This document shows, one piece after another, positions 41,901-55,954 of a stretch of 64,000 nucleotides of DNA. Both the position numbers and the translations under genes were made by a program. Numbering within the stretch: the first letter of the stretch is position 1; each line of letters opens with the position of its first letter. The notes below the pieces were generated by a model. The model was not told the DNA's origin, made no database searches, and saw only the letters and a list, made by a program, of their open reading frames with translations. This DNA comes from Owenia fusiformis (lineage: Eukaryota > Annelida > Polychaeta > Sabellida > Oweniidae). The DNA lies in contig CAIIXF020000005.1 in NCBI GenBank assembly GCA_903813345.2, positions 11,909,375-11,973,374 on the forward strand, in the 5' to 3' direction.

Positions 41901-44900
41901 TAACGACGACATTTTCGTCGTCGTCGCCACGCTAGGATATTGGCCATTTTCCTTGTAGCCGTTGCTTCAATTTTAGATAAAATCATGCAATATCTCAAAA
42001 AGAACAAGGTTTGTTTCAATTTTTATAGTTTTGTCCTTAAAAACCCTTCTTATGAGTGAAACACATTTCAAGGTATCCATGGACACAAATTGAGACCAGA
42101 TTTACGTCATAACTGTAAGTGTTACACATGTCATAAGTAAAATATACAAATGTTATATGACGTAATCAATCCATGACTGGAAACACATGTTGCCATAATA
42201 AACATGGAAGTTCCCTGTGGAAGTTCTGAAAAGACAAAACCAAAAGTAAATGGAAAATCTTATGTCGAATCTTGGAAGCTGCAAGATTAACAAATGGAAA
42301 CAAAAATTATTAACAACTTTCTTTTCAAAGAGCACACATTAAGGTCGATCATAATGAAAAACATCACGCTACGTGGATCCAGGATGGATACCAATGTTCA
42401 ATATTCTACATGTCTTTGGTAATGCATGGATGAATGAGAAACATATTTGTCAAGTTGATAATATTTGGATAATACATTAAGCAGAGTGACTATTCATTTG
42501 ATGATAATTATATCATGTGCTGATCGGACAGAGTACATATACAGGTAGGCGATTTCTCAGCAAAACCTTTCTAGTGGAGTTATCCCTGAATCTGAAATGT
42601 CGCAGATCTAGGAGAATCTAATATAGGGAGTAGATAATTCCGTCGGAAAGTTTTGGTAAGTTTCTATATTATAAATATGTTATGGCACGGACCTAAAGAA
42701 AAAAGTTAAGTACTTTCTTTAAGTCCATGGTTATAGTAATAATTAGATTATAACAAGTCATACACAAGATGCAAGATAATGATTAGGCCGCCAAAAAACG
42801 TTAGAGAGGCTAATGATAAGAAAGACGTGTAAAACTTGCCTCCTGCCTCCCAACTCGTAAGTATACTTGTCGTGAATCGGTTGACAATTATTAACAGATC
42901 ATGGTCCTTTACCCAAGGGAACACATCAAAGCACTGTAGGTGAAAAACTTAGACCCAATCAGAAAGTCAAGATGGGGGAGTTGGGTTTGTCAAACATTTG
43001 GAGGGAAGTGTAAGTGGCAACGAATGTCGAATGATAAGTTCCCGGGATAAGTTCTTCTTAATTTCGTCATTTATTATCAAAAGTTCTACGCTAATACATT
43101 TAATTTCTCGGTCTCTAAAGTTTTGATTTAATTATAGTATCAAGGAATTAAAGGACGCAAAATAAGCTTTCGAATGGTGTGCAGAATGTATGAAAACTAT
43201 TTTAAATCATAACGGAAAACTGTACATAATCATGATTCTTATTCTGTGAAAATATTTAGACGTCTTATTTTTCTCTGCATTATGTTTAATCCTCAGTCTC
43301 TGAACGTTTGATTTTTAACTTTTTAAGCCCTTGTTAATGAGTGATGATGAAATTGTAATCACAATGCATCTCTTCTAAGTTGCGGTATGGGTAGATAAAT
43401 GGTGAGTAGCGTAACAAAAACGTGCGGTGTTCCAAATGAGTGTTCAACTTATGGAGAACACGCATTTCGTTTACTTTTACATCAGTAGCCAATCAGCATA
43501 GACTACGCGACGTATTTTGTTCTGTTACTGAAATCATGATATGTACTTTCAAAACAATTGTACTGATGATTGATCACGCGCAGGTACATTGAATACTGGG
43601 TAAATTTGATTGATGTCATTTACATTAACCTTAGATTACTAAGGCCGTGTCATATCACCCTATGCTAAATGAACGGGGTCGTACGAAAAAGACCGACCCA
43701 TCTGACCAACACCCGTCACTTCCGTGCACGGATTTGGACCATACACCCATTTCAAAACTTAGGAAACAATCATTGCAGTATCCTCAGTAACCGAGTATGT
43801 ACTTCTTACGATGTGACGTCATGGCCAATGCATCGTTGGAGAAGAAACGTCATAGAAGAGTTGTGTGTTTTATCACTTATCACGTGCTTGGAAACACGGT
43901 TTCCATAATAAATAATATTACTTCAAGAACAAAAGTTAAAAGGAAATAATGCTGCCTTATCGCACTTAAATATTTTTAATAAGGATTGTAATGGCAAGGT
44001 TTTTAGGTCATTTTTACTTTCTTTATCAGTCATTTGCGTTTCTTTATCATGTTTGGTCATGGAACCTGTGACCAATGAAACATAAAAAGGAGAATTTCTC
44101 ACGCGACATTGATACGTGCATAAGACAGCATCCCAGGCTGTTGAGGTTAACCTTGGACTAAAATCACTGGTTTAGTGTTCCCAGCATCAACGAATACAAC
44201 CCTATGGGCTAGGCACAAAAGCTTTCGAACTCTTCTCTCCCTTCGGTCGTTCGGGGTACAGCTTGTGTCTCCGTGTCTAAGAGCAGATTCGAAGATGGTA
44301 TGCAATGAGTAGAATGTGTTTCATTCCTGGTTTAAACAGAGTGCAGAAAGCCAACAGCACGAAGCCAAAAGGTAATTATGATTATGAAATTGATAACATC
44401 GTGGGCATTCAATAGATACCAGTAAGTGTCACACCAATATTGGCACATTAAAATAGTATATAATATAGTAGTATATAATATGTAGAATCATCAACATGGA
44501 CTGTTTTCATTCTATTACTGCAAAAGATAGATATTTGTGACGCATTGGTCGGTTCTGGGGTACCCATATCCCTTTCCGAAAATAAAGATATATAAAAAAA
44601 ATTTCAAGGTTGAAAGATAATTGAATGAAATATCACTTTTGATATGATCACAGAGGTATATTCCACCATCCGTGAATAAAATGCAATTAAAAAATAGAGA
44701 ATCCATATCTAGGTAGAGAATGGATAGATTGGTCGACACTTTGCTGAAATTATTAATCATCTGAACAAAAACCACTCACAATTACATCTTTTATCTCCAT
44801 TTGAAAATAATACCCCTTCCTACCGACTTGTTTGATTTTAATGTGCCCCACATGACTGTAGTTCATGTTATTTTACAATCTGCCATGTTTCCTTAAACAA

Positions 44901-45480
44901 TCTTTTGTTCTGGATATATAGCTGACATTTACTTCACAAACATTTGTTAATTCTTGATTTTTAGGTCTGAACCTGGGAATATTCCAAATAAAGTCTGAAC
45001 TTGGATAGTGGAGGTTCAGCAATGCAATGCAAAACAAATATCACTGTTTCCATAGAAGCATTGTTGGCGCTGAGCTGTATGGCGTCATAAACGATCCAAC
45101 ACATAAGTCAACGATGACTGTTACGTCATTAATCACGTGACTGGAAACATGTTTCCATAACAAACATTGAAAGAACTTCGTGAAATACAAATCGAAAGCA
45201 AAAAAGGAATTCCATGGCGGTTCAACTTTACGGATTAACCATTCTATCATAAGGTAAGATAATGGATAAATGAATGCAACCGTTTCAAGTTTATACAGTT
45301 ACAAATTGCATCAAAATTGAAGGTTGATTATGCCTTGGAATAAAAACCTGAGAGGACAACACAGCCAATTTCTAGAAACGGGGCTTCGCATCGTCGTTAG
45401 GAAAGCCTAGGTCTATTAACAACAGCAAACATCTGAGGCTTAGGCCCCACTAATTTTGATAATTCCATTTACATAATCCT
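41901..45480. other. No gene seen; three dispersed copies of a short motif block
   Basis: Similar blocks containing (T)GACGTCA/TTACGTCA, an E-box-like CACGTG and GGAAACA..GTTTCCATAA occur near 42155-42260, 43810-43930 and 45117-45235, about 1.3-1.6 kb apart. At 45143-45156 the core is the perfect palindrome GGAAACATGTTTCC. They may be remnants of an old tandem duplication or a dispersed repeat. No open frame there has a recognisable domain. Confidence 0.4.
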
Positions 45481-45489
45481 GGCATACTG

Positions 45490-48400
45490 TAAGCTTCTTA
45501 TTCACGTCTGACAGTGTGTCAGACGTGAATTGATAATCTAAAGATAGGCTACGTAACTATTAATCTAATCAAGGACGTCTATCTCGAGATATCATTCGTG
45601 ACTGGCCCCTATTAGATGCTAATGAAAAGAAGAAAGCAAGAAACTGGCAAAACAGGCCACGTAACTGGTACTCTAATTTTGTATCAGACGTGAATAAGAA
45701 GCCTATTCCAGGTTCTTACGCAAATTGATGTATTTGATGCTAATGAAAAGAAGAAAGTATGAAACTGGCAAAACAGGCCACATAACTGGTACTATAATTT
45801 TGTATCAGACGTGAATAAGAAGCCTATGCCAGGTTCTTACGCAAATTGATGTATTTGATGCTAATGAAAAGAAGAAAGTAAGAAACTGGCAAAACAGGGC
45901 ACGTAACTGGTACTATAATTTTGTATCAGACGGGAATAAGAAGCCTATTCCAGGTTCTTACGCAAATTGATGTATTTGATGCTAATGAAAAGAAGAAAGT
46001 ATGAAACTGGCAAAACAGGCCACGTAACTGGTACTATAATTTTGTATCAGACGTGAAAAAGAAGCCTATGCCAGGTTCTTACGCAAATTGATGTATTTGA
46101 TGCTAATCAAAAGAAGAAAGTAAGAAACTGGCAAAACAGGCCACGTAACTGGTACTATAATTTTGTATCAAACGTGAATAAGAAGCCTTTGCCAGGTTCT
46201 TACGCAAATCGATGTATTTGATGCTAATGAAAAGAAGAAAGTAAGAAACCGGCAAACGTGCCACCTACCTGGTACTATGATTTTAAATCAGACGTGAATA
46301 AGAACCCTGCGGCAGGTTCTCATGCAAATTGATGTATTTGATGCTAATGAGAAGAAGAAAGTGAGAAACTGGCAGAACAGACCACGTAACTGGTACTCTA
46401 ATTTTGTATCAGACGTGAATAAGAAGCCTATTCCAGGTTCTTACGCAAATTGATGTATTTGATGCTAATCAAAAGAAGAAAGTAAGAAACTGGCAAAACA
46501 GGTCACCTAATTGGTACTTTTATTTTGTATAAGACGTGAATAGGAACCCTATGCCAGGTTCTTACGCAAATTGATGTACTAGATGCTAATGAAAAGAAGA
46601 AAGTGAGAAACTGGCAAGACAGGCCACGTAACTGGTACTCTAATTTTGTATCAGACGTGAATAAGAAGCCTTTGCCAGGTTCTTACGCAAATTGATGTAT
46701 TAGATGCTAAGGAAAAGAAGAAACGAGAAACTGGCAGAACAGGCCACGTAACTGATACTCTAATTTTGTATCAGACGTGAATAAGAAGCCTTTGCCAGGT
46801 TCTTACGCAAATTGATGTATTAGATGCTAAGGAAAAGAAGAAACGAGAAACTGGCAGAACAGGCCACGTAACTGATACTCTAATTTTGGACCAGACGTGA
46901 ATAAGAACCCTATGCCAGGTTCTTACGCAAATTGATGTATTTGATGCTAATGAAAAAAAGAAAGTAAGAAACTGGCAAAACAGGCCACGTAACTGGTACT
47001 ATAATTTTGTATCAGGCGTGAATAAGAAGCCTATGCCAGGTTCTCACGCAAATTGATGTATTAGTTGCTAATGTAAAGAAGAAAGTAAGAAACTGTCAAA
47101 ACAGGCCACGTAACTGGTACTATAATTTTGTATCAGACGTGAATAAGAAGCCTTTGCCAGGTTCTTACGCAAATTGATGTACTAGATGCTAATGAAAAGA
47201 CGAAAGCAAGAAACTGGCAAAACAGGCCACGTAACTGGTACTCTAATTTTGTATCAGACGTGAATAAGAAGCCTTTGCCAGGTTCTTAAACAAATTGATG
47301 TATTTGATGCTAATGAAAAGAAGAAAGAAACTGGCAAAACAGGCCATGTAACTGGTACTATAATTTTGTATCAGACGTGAATAAGAAGCCTATGCCAGGT
47401 TCTTAAACAAATTGATGTATTTGATGCTAATGAAAAGAAGAAAGCAAGAAACTGGCAAAACAGGCCACGTAACTGGTACTCTAATTTTGTATCAGACGTG
47501 AATAAGAAGCCTTTGCCAGGTTCTTACGCAAATTGATGTATTTGATGCTAATGAAAAGAAGAAAGTCAGAAACTGGCAAAACAGGCCACGTAACTGGTAC
47601 TATAATTTTGAATCAGACGTGAGTAAGACGCCTATGCCAGGTTCTTATGCAAATTGATATATTTGATGCTAATGAAAGAAAAAAGTGAGAAACTGGCAAA
47701 ACAGGCCACGTAACTGGTACTCTAATTTTGTATCAGACGTGAATTAGAAGCCTATGCAAGGTTCTTATGCTAATTGATGTGTTTGATGCTAATGAAAAGT
47801 AGAAAGTGAGAAACTGGCAGAACAGGCCACGTAACTGGTACTCTAATTTTGTATCAGACGTGAATAAGAAGCCTATGCCAGGTTCTTACATAAATTGATG
47901 TACTAGATGCTAATGAAAAGAAGAAAGCAAGAAACTTGCAAAACAGGCCACGTAACTGGTACTATAATTTTGTAACAGACGTGAATAAGAAGCCTATGCA
48001 AGGTTCTTACGCAAATTGATGTATTTGATGCTTATTAAAGAAGAAAGTGAGACACTGGCAAAACCAGCCACGTAACTGGTACTATAATTTTCTGTCAGAC
48101 TTGAATAAGAAGTCTTTATGCCAGGTTCTTACGCAAATTGATGTATTTAACTCGGGCTAATAATGAAAGAAGTAAGCTTACAAAACAGGCCACGTTTAGC
48201 TACTGATGCTCTAATTTTGTATCAGACGTGAATAGGAAACCTATGCCAGGTTCTTAATAAATAGATTTGTTTAATGCTTATGAAAAGAAGAATGTAAGAA
48301 ACTGGCAAAACAGGCCACGTAACTGGTACTCTAATTTTGTATCAGACGTGAATAAGAAGCCTCTGCCAGGTTCTTACGCAAATTGATGTATTACAGTAGA

Positions 48401-51190
48401 TGCTAATGAAAAGAAGAAAGCAAGAAACTGGCAAAACAGGCCACGTAACTGGTACTCTAATTTTGTATCAGACGTGAATAAGAAGCCTATGCAAGGTTCT
48501 TACGCTAATTGATGTATTTGATGCTAATGAAAAGTAGAGAGAAACTGGCAGAAGAGGCCACGTAACTGGTACTCTAATTTTGTATCAGACGTGAATAAGA
48601 AGCCTATGCCAGGTTCTTACGCAAATTGATGTCGTATTAGATGCTAATGAAAAGACGAAAGCAAGAAACTTGCAAAACAGGCCACGTAACTGGTACTATA
48701 ATTTTGAATCAGACGTGAGTAAGACGCCTATGCCAGGTTCTTATGCAAATTGATGTATTTGATGCTAATGAAAGAAGAAAGTGAGAAACTGGAAAAACAG
48801 GCCACGTAACTGGTACTCTAATTTTGTATCAGACGTGAATAAGAAGCCTATGCAAGGTTCTTACGCTAATTGATGTGTTTGATGCTAATGAAAAGAAGAA
48901 AGTGAGAAACTGGCAGAACAGGCCACGTAACTGGTACTCTAATTTTGTATCAGACGTGAATAAGAAGCCTATGCCAGGTTCTTACGCAAATTGATGTACT
49001 AGATGCTAATGAAAAGAAGAAAGCAAGAAACTTGCAAAACAGGCCACGTAACTGGTACTATAATTTTGTAACAGACGTGAATAAGAAGCCTATGCAAGGT
49101 TCTTGCGCGCATTGATGTACTAGATGCTAATGAAAAGACGAAAGTGAGAAACTGGCAGAACAGGCCACGTAACTGGTACTATAATTTTGTATCAGACGTG
49201 AATAAGAAGCCTTTGCCAGGTTCTTACGCAAATTGATGTATTAGATGCTAAGGAAAAGAAGAAAGCGAGAAACTGGCAGAACAGGCCACGTAACTGATAC
49301 TCTAATTTTGTATCAGACGTGAATAAGAAGCCTATGCCAGGTTCTTACGCAAATTGATGTATTAGTTGCTAATGAAAAGAAGTAAGAAACTGGCAAAACA
49401 GGCCACGTAACTGGTACTCTAATTTTGTATCAGACGTGAATAAGAAGCCTTTGCAAGGTTCTTGCGCGCATTGATGTACTAGATGCTAATGAAAAGATGA
49501 AAGTGAGAAACTGGCAGAACAGGCCACGTAACTGGTACTATAATTTTGTATCAGACGTGAATAAGAAGCCTATGCCAGGTTCTTACGCAAATTGATGTAT
49601 TTGATGCTTATTAAAGAAGAAAGTGAGACACTGGCAAAACCACCCACGTAACTGGTACTATAATTTTCTGTCAGACTTGAATAAGAAGTCTTTATGCCAG
49701 GTTCTTACGCAAATTGATGTATTTAACTCGGGCTAAAAAAGAAAGAAGTAAACTTACAAAACAGGCCACGTTTAGCTACTGGTGCTCTAATTTTGTGTAA
49801 GACGTGAATAGGAAACCTATGCCAGGTTCTTACGCAAATTGATGTATTACAGTAGATGCTAATGAAAAGAAGAATGTAAGAAACTGGCAAAACAGGCCAC
49901 GTAACTGGTACTCTAAATTTGTATCAGACGTGAATAAGAAGCCTCTGCCAGGTTCTTACGCAAATTGATGTATTACAGTAGATGCTAATGAAAAAAAAAG
50001 CAAGAAACTGGCAAAACAGGCCACGTAACTGGTACTATAATTGTGTATCAGACGTGAATAAGAAGCCTATGCAAGGTCCTTACGCTAATTGATGTATTTG
50101 ATGCTAATGGAAAGTAGAAAGTGAGAAACTGGCAGAACAGGCCACGTAACTGGTACTCTAATTTTGTATCAGACGTGAATAAGAAGCCCATGCCAGGTTC
50201 TTACGCAAATTGATGTCGTATTAGATGCTTATGAAAAGAAGTAAGCAAGAAACTGGCAAAACAGGCCGCGTAACTGGTACTATAATTTCGTATCAGACAG
50301 GAATAAGAAGTGTATGCCAGGTTATTACGCAAATTGATGTATTTAACTCTTGCTAATGAAAGAAGAAAGTAAAAAACCTACAAAACAGGCCACGTTTAGC
50401 TACTGGTGATCTTATTTTGTATCAGACGTGAATAAGAAGCCTTTGCCCGGTTCATACGCAAATTGGTGTATTGGATGTTAATGAAAAAAGTAAGAAACTG
50501 CAAAACAGGTCACCTAATTGGTACTTTTATTTTGTATAAGACGTGAATAGGAACCCTATGTCAGGTTCTTGATAAATAGATTTGTTTAATGCTAATGAAA
50601 AGAAGAAAGCAAGAAACTGGCAAAACAGGCCACGTAACTGGTACTATAATTTTGTATCAGACGTGAATAAGAAGCCTATTCCAGGTTCTTACGCAAATTG
50701 ATGTATTTGATGCTAATGAAAAGAAGAAAGTATGAAACTGGCAAAACAGGCCACGTTACTGGTACTCCAAATTGATGTATTTAAGTCAGGCTAATTTTTT
50801 TATGAAAGAAGAAAGTAAAGAACTTACAAAACCGGCAACGTCACTGTTATACTCTTATTTTGTATCAGACGTGAATTAAAAGCCTATATGCCAGGGTTCT
50901 TACGCAAATTGATGTATTCAACGCTAATGGAAAGAAGAAGTTTGGATATATTTAAGTTAGTTGAGTCTAATGAAAATAGAAGTATGAAAGTCTTATACTG
51001 GCAAAACAGAATTTTATAGTTGTCGTAAATAAAAGCCTCTACTATTACTAGGTTCTTTCGCAAATGGATTTATTTAAGTTAGTTAAGTCCCTTGCAAAGT
51101 ACTGGGCCTCATCGTGGCGCAGGGGTGTAACATTGACAATCTTGTTGATGGCCAACTCAGTACAAACTATGGTAAGAAATGGAAAAAGGC
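45490..51190. repeat. ~121-bp satellite array
   Basis: More than 40 tandem units of about 121 bp, with landmarks GTATCAGACGTGAATAAGAA, GCCAGGTTCTTACGCAAATT, GATGCTAATGAAAAGAAG and ACAGGCCACGTAACTGGTAC. Units are most regular from about 45700 to 50100 and degenerate towards both ends. The left border is an inverted repeat, TTCACGTCTGACA-gtg-TGTCAGACGTGAA (45502-45530). AT-rich, no open frame of note. Confidence 0.9.
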
Positions 51191-51311
51191 CACGTAACTG
51201 ACCACTCTCAATAGAGAGTTTAAGCTCGCAATGTTTTTCACAAGGTAACTGTGAAAATCAATATAGCAATGTGTATAGCGTATAACGTATAACAAACAAG
51301 CGCTAATTAGT

Positions 51312-54300
51312 GGGGTGTCTACAAAACTAAGACCTAAGACCTACAAAACTAAGACCCCCCGCGTTATAAAACTAAGACCCTGTTATAAAACTAAGACCCC
51401 CCACGTTATAAAACTAAGACCCTGTTATAAAACTAAGACCCCCCATGTAATAAAACTAAGACCCTGTTATAAAACTAAGACCCCCACGTTATAAAACTAA
51501 GACCCTGTTATAAAACTAAGACCCCCCACGTTATAAAACTAAGACCCTTGTGAAAGAAATGATGGTCCCCCAGGGATTATGGTCCCCTTTCTTAACGGCC
51601 CTTACTGGCCCTGATTGTGTGTAAGATAATGAGGGAAAGAGTTGTATTTAGGTCACCATATAAATCAATGGAGAGTAGGACGGTAATTTGATAGGACCTC
51701 CTACCCTTTTACACCCTGTTATAAAACTAAGACCCCCCACGTTATAAAACTAAGACCCTGTTATAAAACTAAGACCCCCACGTAATAAAACTAAGACCCC
51801 CCACCTAATAAAACTAAGACCCTGTTATAAAACTAAGACCCCCCACGTTATAAAACTAAGACCCTTGTGAAAGAAATGATGGTCCCCCAGGGATTATGGT
51901 CCCCTTTCTTAACGGCCCTTACTGGCCCTGATTGTGTGTAAGATAATGAGGGAAAGTGTTGTATTTAGGTCACCATATAAATCAATGGAGAGTAGGACGG
52001 TAATTTGATAGGACCTCCTACCCTTTTACACCCTGTTATAAAACTAAGACCCCCCACGTTATAAAACTAAGACCCTGTTATAAAACTAAGACCCCCCACG
52101 TTATAAAACTAAGACCCTGTTATAAAACTAAGACCCCCCACGTAATAAAACTAAGACCCCCCACGTAATAAAACTAAGACCCCCCCACGTTATAAAACTA
52201 AGACCCTGTTATAAAACTAAGACCCCCCACGTTATAAAACTAAGACCCTGTTATAAAACTAAGACCCCCCACGTTATAAAACTAAGACCCTGTTATAAAA
52301 CTAAGACCCCCCACGTTATAAAAACTAAGACCCTGTTATAAAACTAAGACCCCCCACGTTATAAAACTAAGACCCTGTTATAAAACTAAGACCCCCCACG
52401 TTATAAAACTAAGACCCTGTTATAAAACTAAGACCCCCCACGTTATAAAACTAAGACCCTGTTATAAAACTAAGACCCCCCACGTTATAAAACTAAGACC
52501 CTGTTATAAAACTAAGACCCCCCACAGTATAAAACTAAGACCCTGTTGTAAAACTAAGACCCCCCACGTTATAAAACTAAGACCCTGTTATAAAACTAAG
52601 ACCCCCACGTTATAAAACTAAGACCCTGTTATAAAACTAAGACCCCCCACAGTATAAAACTAAGACCCTGTTATAAAACTAAGACCCCCCACGTTATAAA
52701 ACTAAGACCCTGTTATAAAACTAAGACCCCCCACGTTATAAAACTAAGACCCTGTTATAAAACTAAGACCCCCCACGTTATAAAACTAAGACCCTGTTAT
52801 AAAACTAAGACCCCCCACGTAATAAAACTAAGACCCTGTTATAAGACTAAGACCCCCCACAGTATAAAACTAAGACCCTGTTATAAAACTAAGACCCCCC
52901 ACGTTATAAAACTAAGACCCTGTTATAAAACTAAGACCCCCACGTTATAAAACTAAGACCCTGTTATAAAACTAAGACCCCCCACGTAATAAAACTAAGA
53001 CCCTGTTATAAAACTAAGACCCCCCATGTTATAAAACTAAGACCCTGTTATAAAACTAAGACCCCCACGTAATAAAACTAAGACCCTGTTATAAGAATCA
53101 GTCACCGTGCCTTGCTCTGCTCGCCACAAGGTAGTCTTGCCTCTGGGCCTTGTGTTCCCCAGTAACATGTAAGATTCTACAAAAGATAGTCTTGCTTCTG
53201 GTCCTTTTATAACAGGGTCTTAGACCTGTATGTTACTGGGGAACTCGAGGGATAGAGCCGAGACTACCTTAAAATTATGTATATGTGTATGTTACTAGGG
53301 AAAACAAGGGTCAGTGGCAAGACTACCATATGTGTATGTTACTAGGGTAAACAAGGGCCAGAGGCAAGACTACCATGTGTAGATTCTGTATGTGAGAAGG
53401 GAGAATCTGTATATTAGAAGGGAACACAAGGACCAGAAGCAAGACTACCTTTTGTAGAATCTTTATGTTAGTGGGGAGAATCTGTATATAAGAAGGGAAC
53501 ACAAGGACCAGAAGCAAGACTACCTTGTGGCGAGCAGAGCAAGGCACGGTGACTGATTCTTATAACAGGGTCTTAGTTTTATAACGTGGGAGCTCTTAGT
53601 TTTATAACAGGGTCTTAGTTTTATAACGTGGGGGGTCTTAGTTTTATAACAGGGTCTTAGTTTTATAACGTGGGGGGTCTTAGTTTTATAACAGGGTCTT
53701 AGTTTTATAACGTGGGGGGTCTTAGTTTTATAACAGGGTCTTAGTTTTATAATGTGGGGGGTCTTAGTTTTATAACAGGGTCTTAGTTTTATAACGTGGG
53801 GGGTCTTAATTTTATAACAGGGTCTTAGTTTTATAACGTGGGGGGTCTTAGTTTTATAACAGGGTCTTAGTTTTATTACCTGGGGGGTCTTAGTTTTATA
53901 ACAGGGTCTTAGTTTTATAACGTGGGGGTCTTAGTTTTATAACAGGGTCTTAGTTTTATTACGTGGGGGGTCTTAGTTTTATGACAGGGTCTTAGTTTTA
54001 TAACGTGGGGGGTCTTAGTTTTATAACGGGGTCTTAGTTTTATAACGTGGGGGGTCTTAGTTTTATAACAGGGTCTTAGTTTTATAACGTGGGGGGTCTT
54101 AGTTTTATTACAGGGTCTTAGTTTTATAATGTGGGGGGTCTTAGTTTTATAACAGGGTCTTAGTTTTATAACGTGGGGGGTCTTAGTTTTATAACAGGGT
54201 CTTAGTTTTATAACGTTGGGGGGACTTAGTTTTATAACAGGGTCTTAGTTTTATAACGTGGGGGGTCTTAGTTTTATAACAGGGTCTTAGTTTTATAACG

Positions 54301-54393
54301 TTGGGGGGACTTAGTTTTATAACAGGGTCTTAGTTTTATAACGTGGGGGGTCTTAGTTTTGTAGGTCTTAGGTCTTAGTTTTGTAGACACCCC
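51312..54393. mobile_element. 3.1-kb foldback element made of AACTAAGACCC tandem repeats, 8-bp target duplication
   Basis: Ends GGGGTGTCTAC and GTAGACACCCC, flanked by TAATTAGT on both sides (51304-51311 and 54394-54401). The left arm (to about 53090) is a ~40-bp tandem repeat, CCCTGTTATAAAACTAAGAC plus CCCCCACGTTATAAAACTAA. The right arm (from about 53555) is the same repeat inverted. The centre (53091-53555) is itself inverted-repeat (CAGTCACCGTGCCTTGCTCT and inverse). Two copies of a ~167-bp non-repeat block (about 51547 and 51862) occur only in the left arm. An 8-bp duplication fits hAT-type elements. The frame at 53323-53547 is a repeat shadow. Confidence 0.85.
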
Positions 54394-54440
54394 TAATTAG
54401 TGTACTTCGGATACCCGTTTAGAGTTTAGAACGTGAAAGA

Positions 54441-54740
54441 GCGAGGGAAAGTATCGCAACAGATTTTTGACAGTAAATAATTTTTTTCTAGTAGTTTCTG
54501 GCTGTACAAAAATGAATGCATATGAAAGGCCAATGTATAATCTTTAAGAAAAATTCAAAGAATGGTTTCAAGATCAATTGGATTATCTCATAAGCCATGT
54601 TTAATCCACCCATCAACAAGCTTTTTTCAAAATACAATCGTCATTTTCACCATCGTCCCTCATTTTTTTTTACAATTTTCATGCAAAGTTACATTGTACT
54701 TGAACACATGTTTCATCACTTAAAATATATAAGGAACTCC
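54441..54740. repeat. Left arm of a 300-bp inverted repeat
   Basis: Its reverse complement recurs at about 58037-58346 (shared blocks: GGGAAAGTATCGCAACAG, AGATCAATTGGATTATCT, TGTTTAATCCACCCATCA, CATGCAAAGTTACATTGTAC). It directly follows family X sequence here, as its partner does. Confidence 0.8.
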
Positions 54741-55573
54741 TCGTGGATTAGGATTATGATAATCCAATATAAGGGGATCCAATGGGGATCTAAAAGCTAT
54801 GCTTTTAGTACAGCACACTCATATAAGATGTCATTAGTGTGCCATAAAGTTAGTTCAAAATGTTTTCATAAATGAATGGTTGGACTTGTTTGATCCCCTG
54901 CTGTTTGATCCCCTATTTAATCAATGGAGCATAACCGCAGCATTTCCCCAAAAATTCTGAATACCTGTCAAGTTGACTGTTTTATGTTTGAGTGCAGTTA
55001 AACCTGTGTGTGTGTGTGCAAGTTGCTTTGTTTGTTTGTTTATATCCATCTGTACTAGGTGCTTTGATGCCAACTTTGTTTAGTCTCTGGTGCTTGTTTT
55101 TCACACTGTGCTATCACTTGTAAGTTTTACACTGATGGTTTGTAGAAGTCTCTTTTTTTATTATTTATAAGTTGCTAAGAAATTCTAAATACCTCTCTTT
55201 ATGATAATTTCTATGATGCCTTATTATAGCATTTACTTTGAACAGGTTTTCTGTATCTTGTTTATCAGTAATGATTCACGAGGTACAGTGCTATTAAAAT
55301 CATAAATACAGTACAAGAATTTAGTACATCATACCTTTGCCAATAATTTTAGTAAGACAAATATTTTGATCCAGCTTCTGAAAAAACATTGAACATATAT
55401 GATGATGTTTTATAACACACTTCCTTATTTGAGTTTATCTCTAGATTGATTATTCAAATAATGAAATGAAGGATGATATGCTAAGAATAATTTTTGCATA
55501 TTCATCAATTCAAGAAATGTTATCCTAAGAAAATGTTATGAGTAACATATACACTCTTACCTTAATGTTAACA
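54741..55573. other. No gene seen
   Basis: AT-rich, with a short TG/TTTG run near 55008-55042. No supportable feature. Confidence 0.5.
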
Positions 55574-55954
55574 TTATGGAGATTAAGCTTGCATATAAAA
55601 TCGAAACGCCAACCTATGACCAATCGCCCATACAAATGCATCGCTAAATATTTTCCATTCACATTTAGGTTGTGAAAAACATTGCAAGCTTAAAGTCCCT
55701 ATTGAGAGTCTCTGAAAACCACAATCAATACCATTGAGTGTGTGGTGTATACTACCTTTAACATTATTTCTAAGATTTACAATAACATCTTTTTAGCAAA
55801 ATGTCCGATTTTCTTCCATATTAATGTGAACAAATATAAACAAACATAGAATGATTCTATTGGTTGAGTCAACAATTTCAGTTATTATGGAGGTTAAGAT
55901 CGCACTATTTTGATGAACGTACACATGGAATGTGTAAACTTATGGTCCCCTATT

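Larger units (their letters stand above)
51203..55717. mobile_element. TIR element of family X, containing a 3.1-kb insertion
   Basis: Left ACTCTCAATAGAGAGTTTAA-GCTCGCAATGTTTTTCACAA and the inverted right counterpart TTGTGAAAAACATTGC..CTATTGAGAGT (about 55674-55717) form ~40-bp inverted termini. The left segment outside the foldback insertion (51211-51303 joined to 54402-54440) aligns with the inner side of the MITE at 5182-5692. No transposase was recognised. The short stretch 55574-55700 also looks like an internally deleted family X copy in its own right. Confidence 0.5.

Noticed and set aside
45490-51190. CRISPR array
   Set aside because: Whole 121-bp units repeat with no unique spacers, in an animal genome; it is a satellite.
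51312-53090. Telomeric-type repeat
   Set aside because: AACTAAGACCC units are part of a ~40-bp repeat bounded by target duplications; not a chromosome end.
53323-53547. Hydrophobic repeated ORF in the foldback element
   Set aside because: Falls in the inverted-repeat centre and repeats with it.
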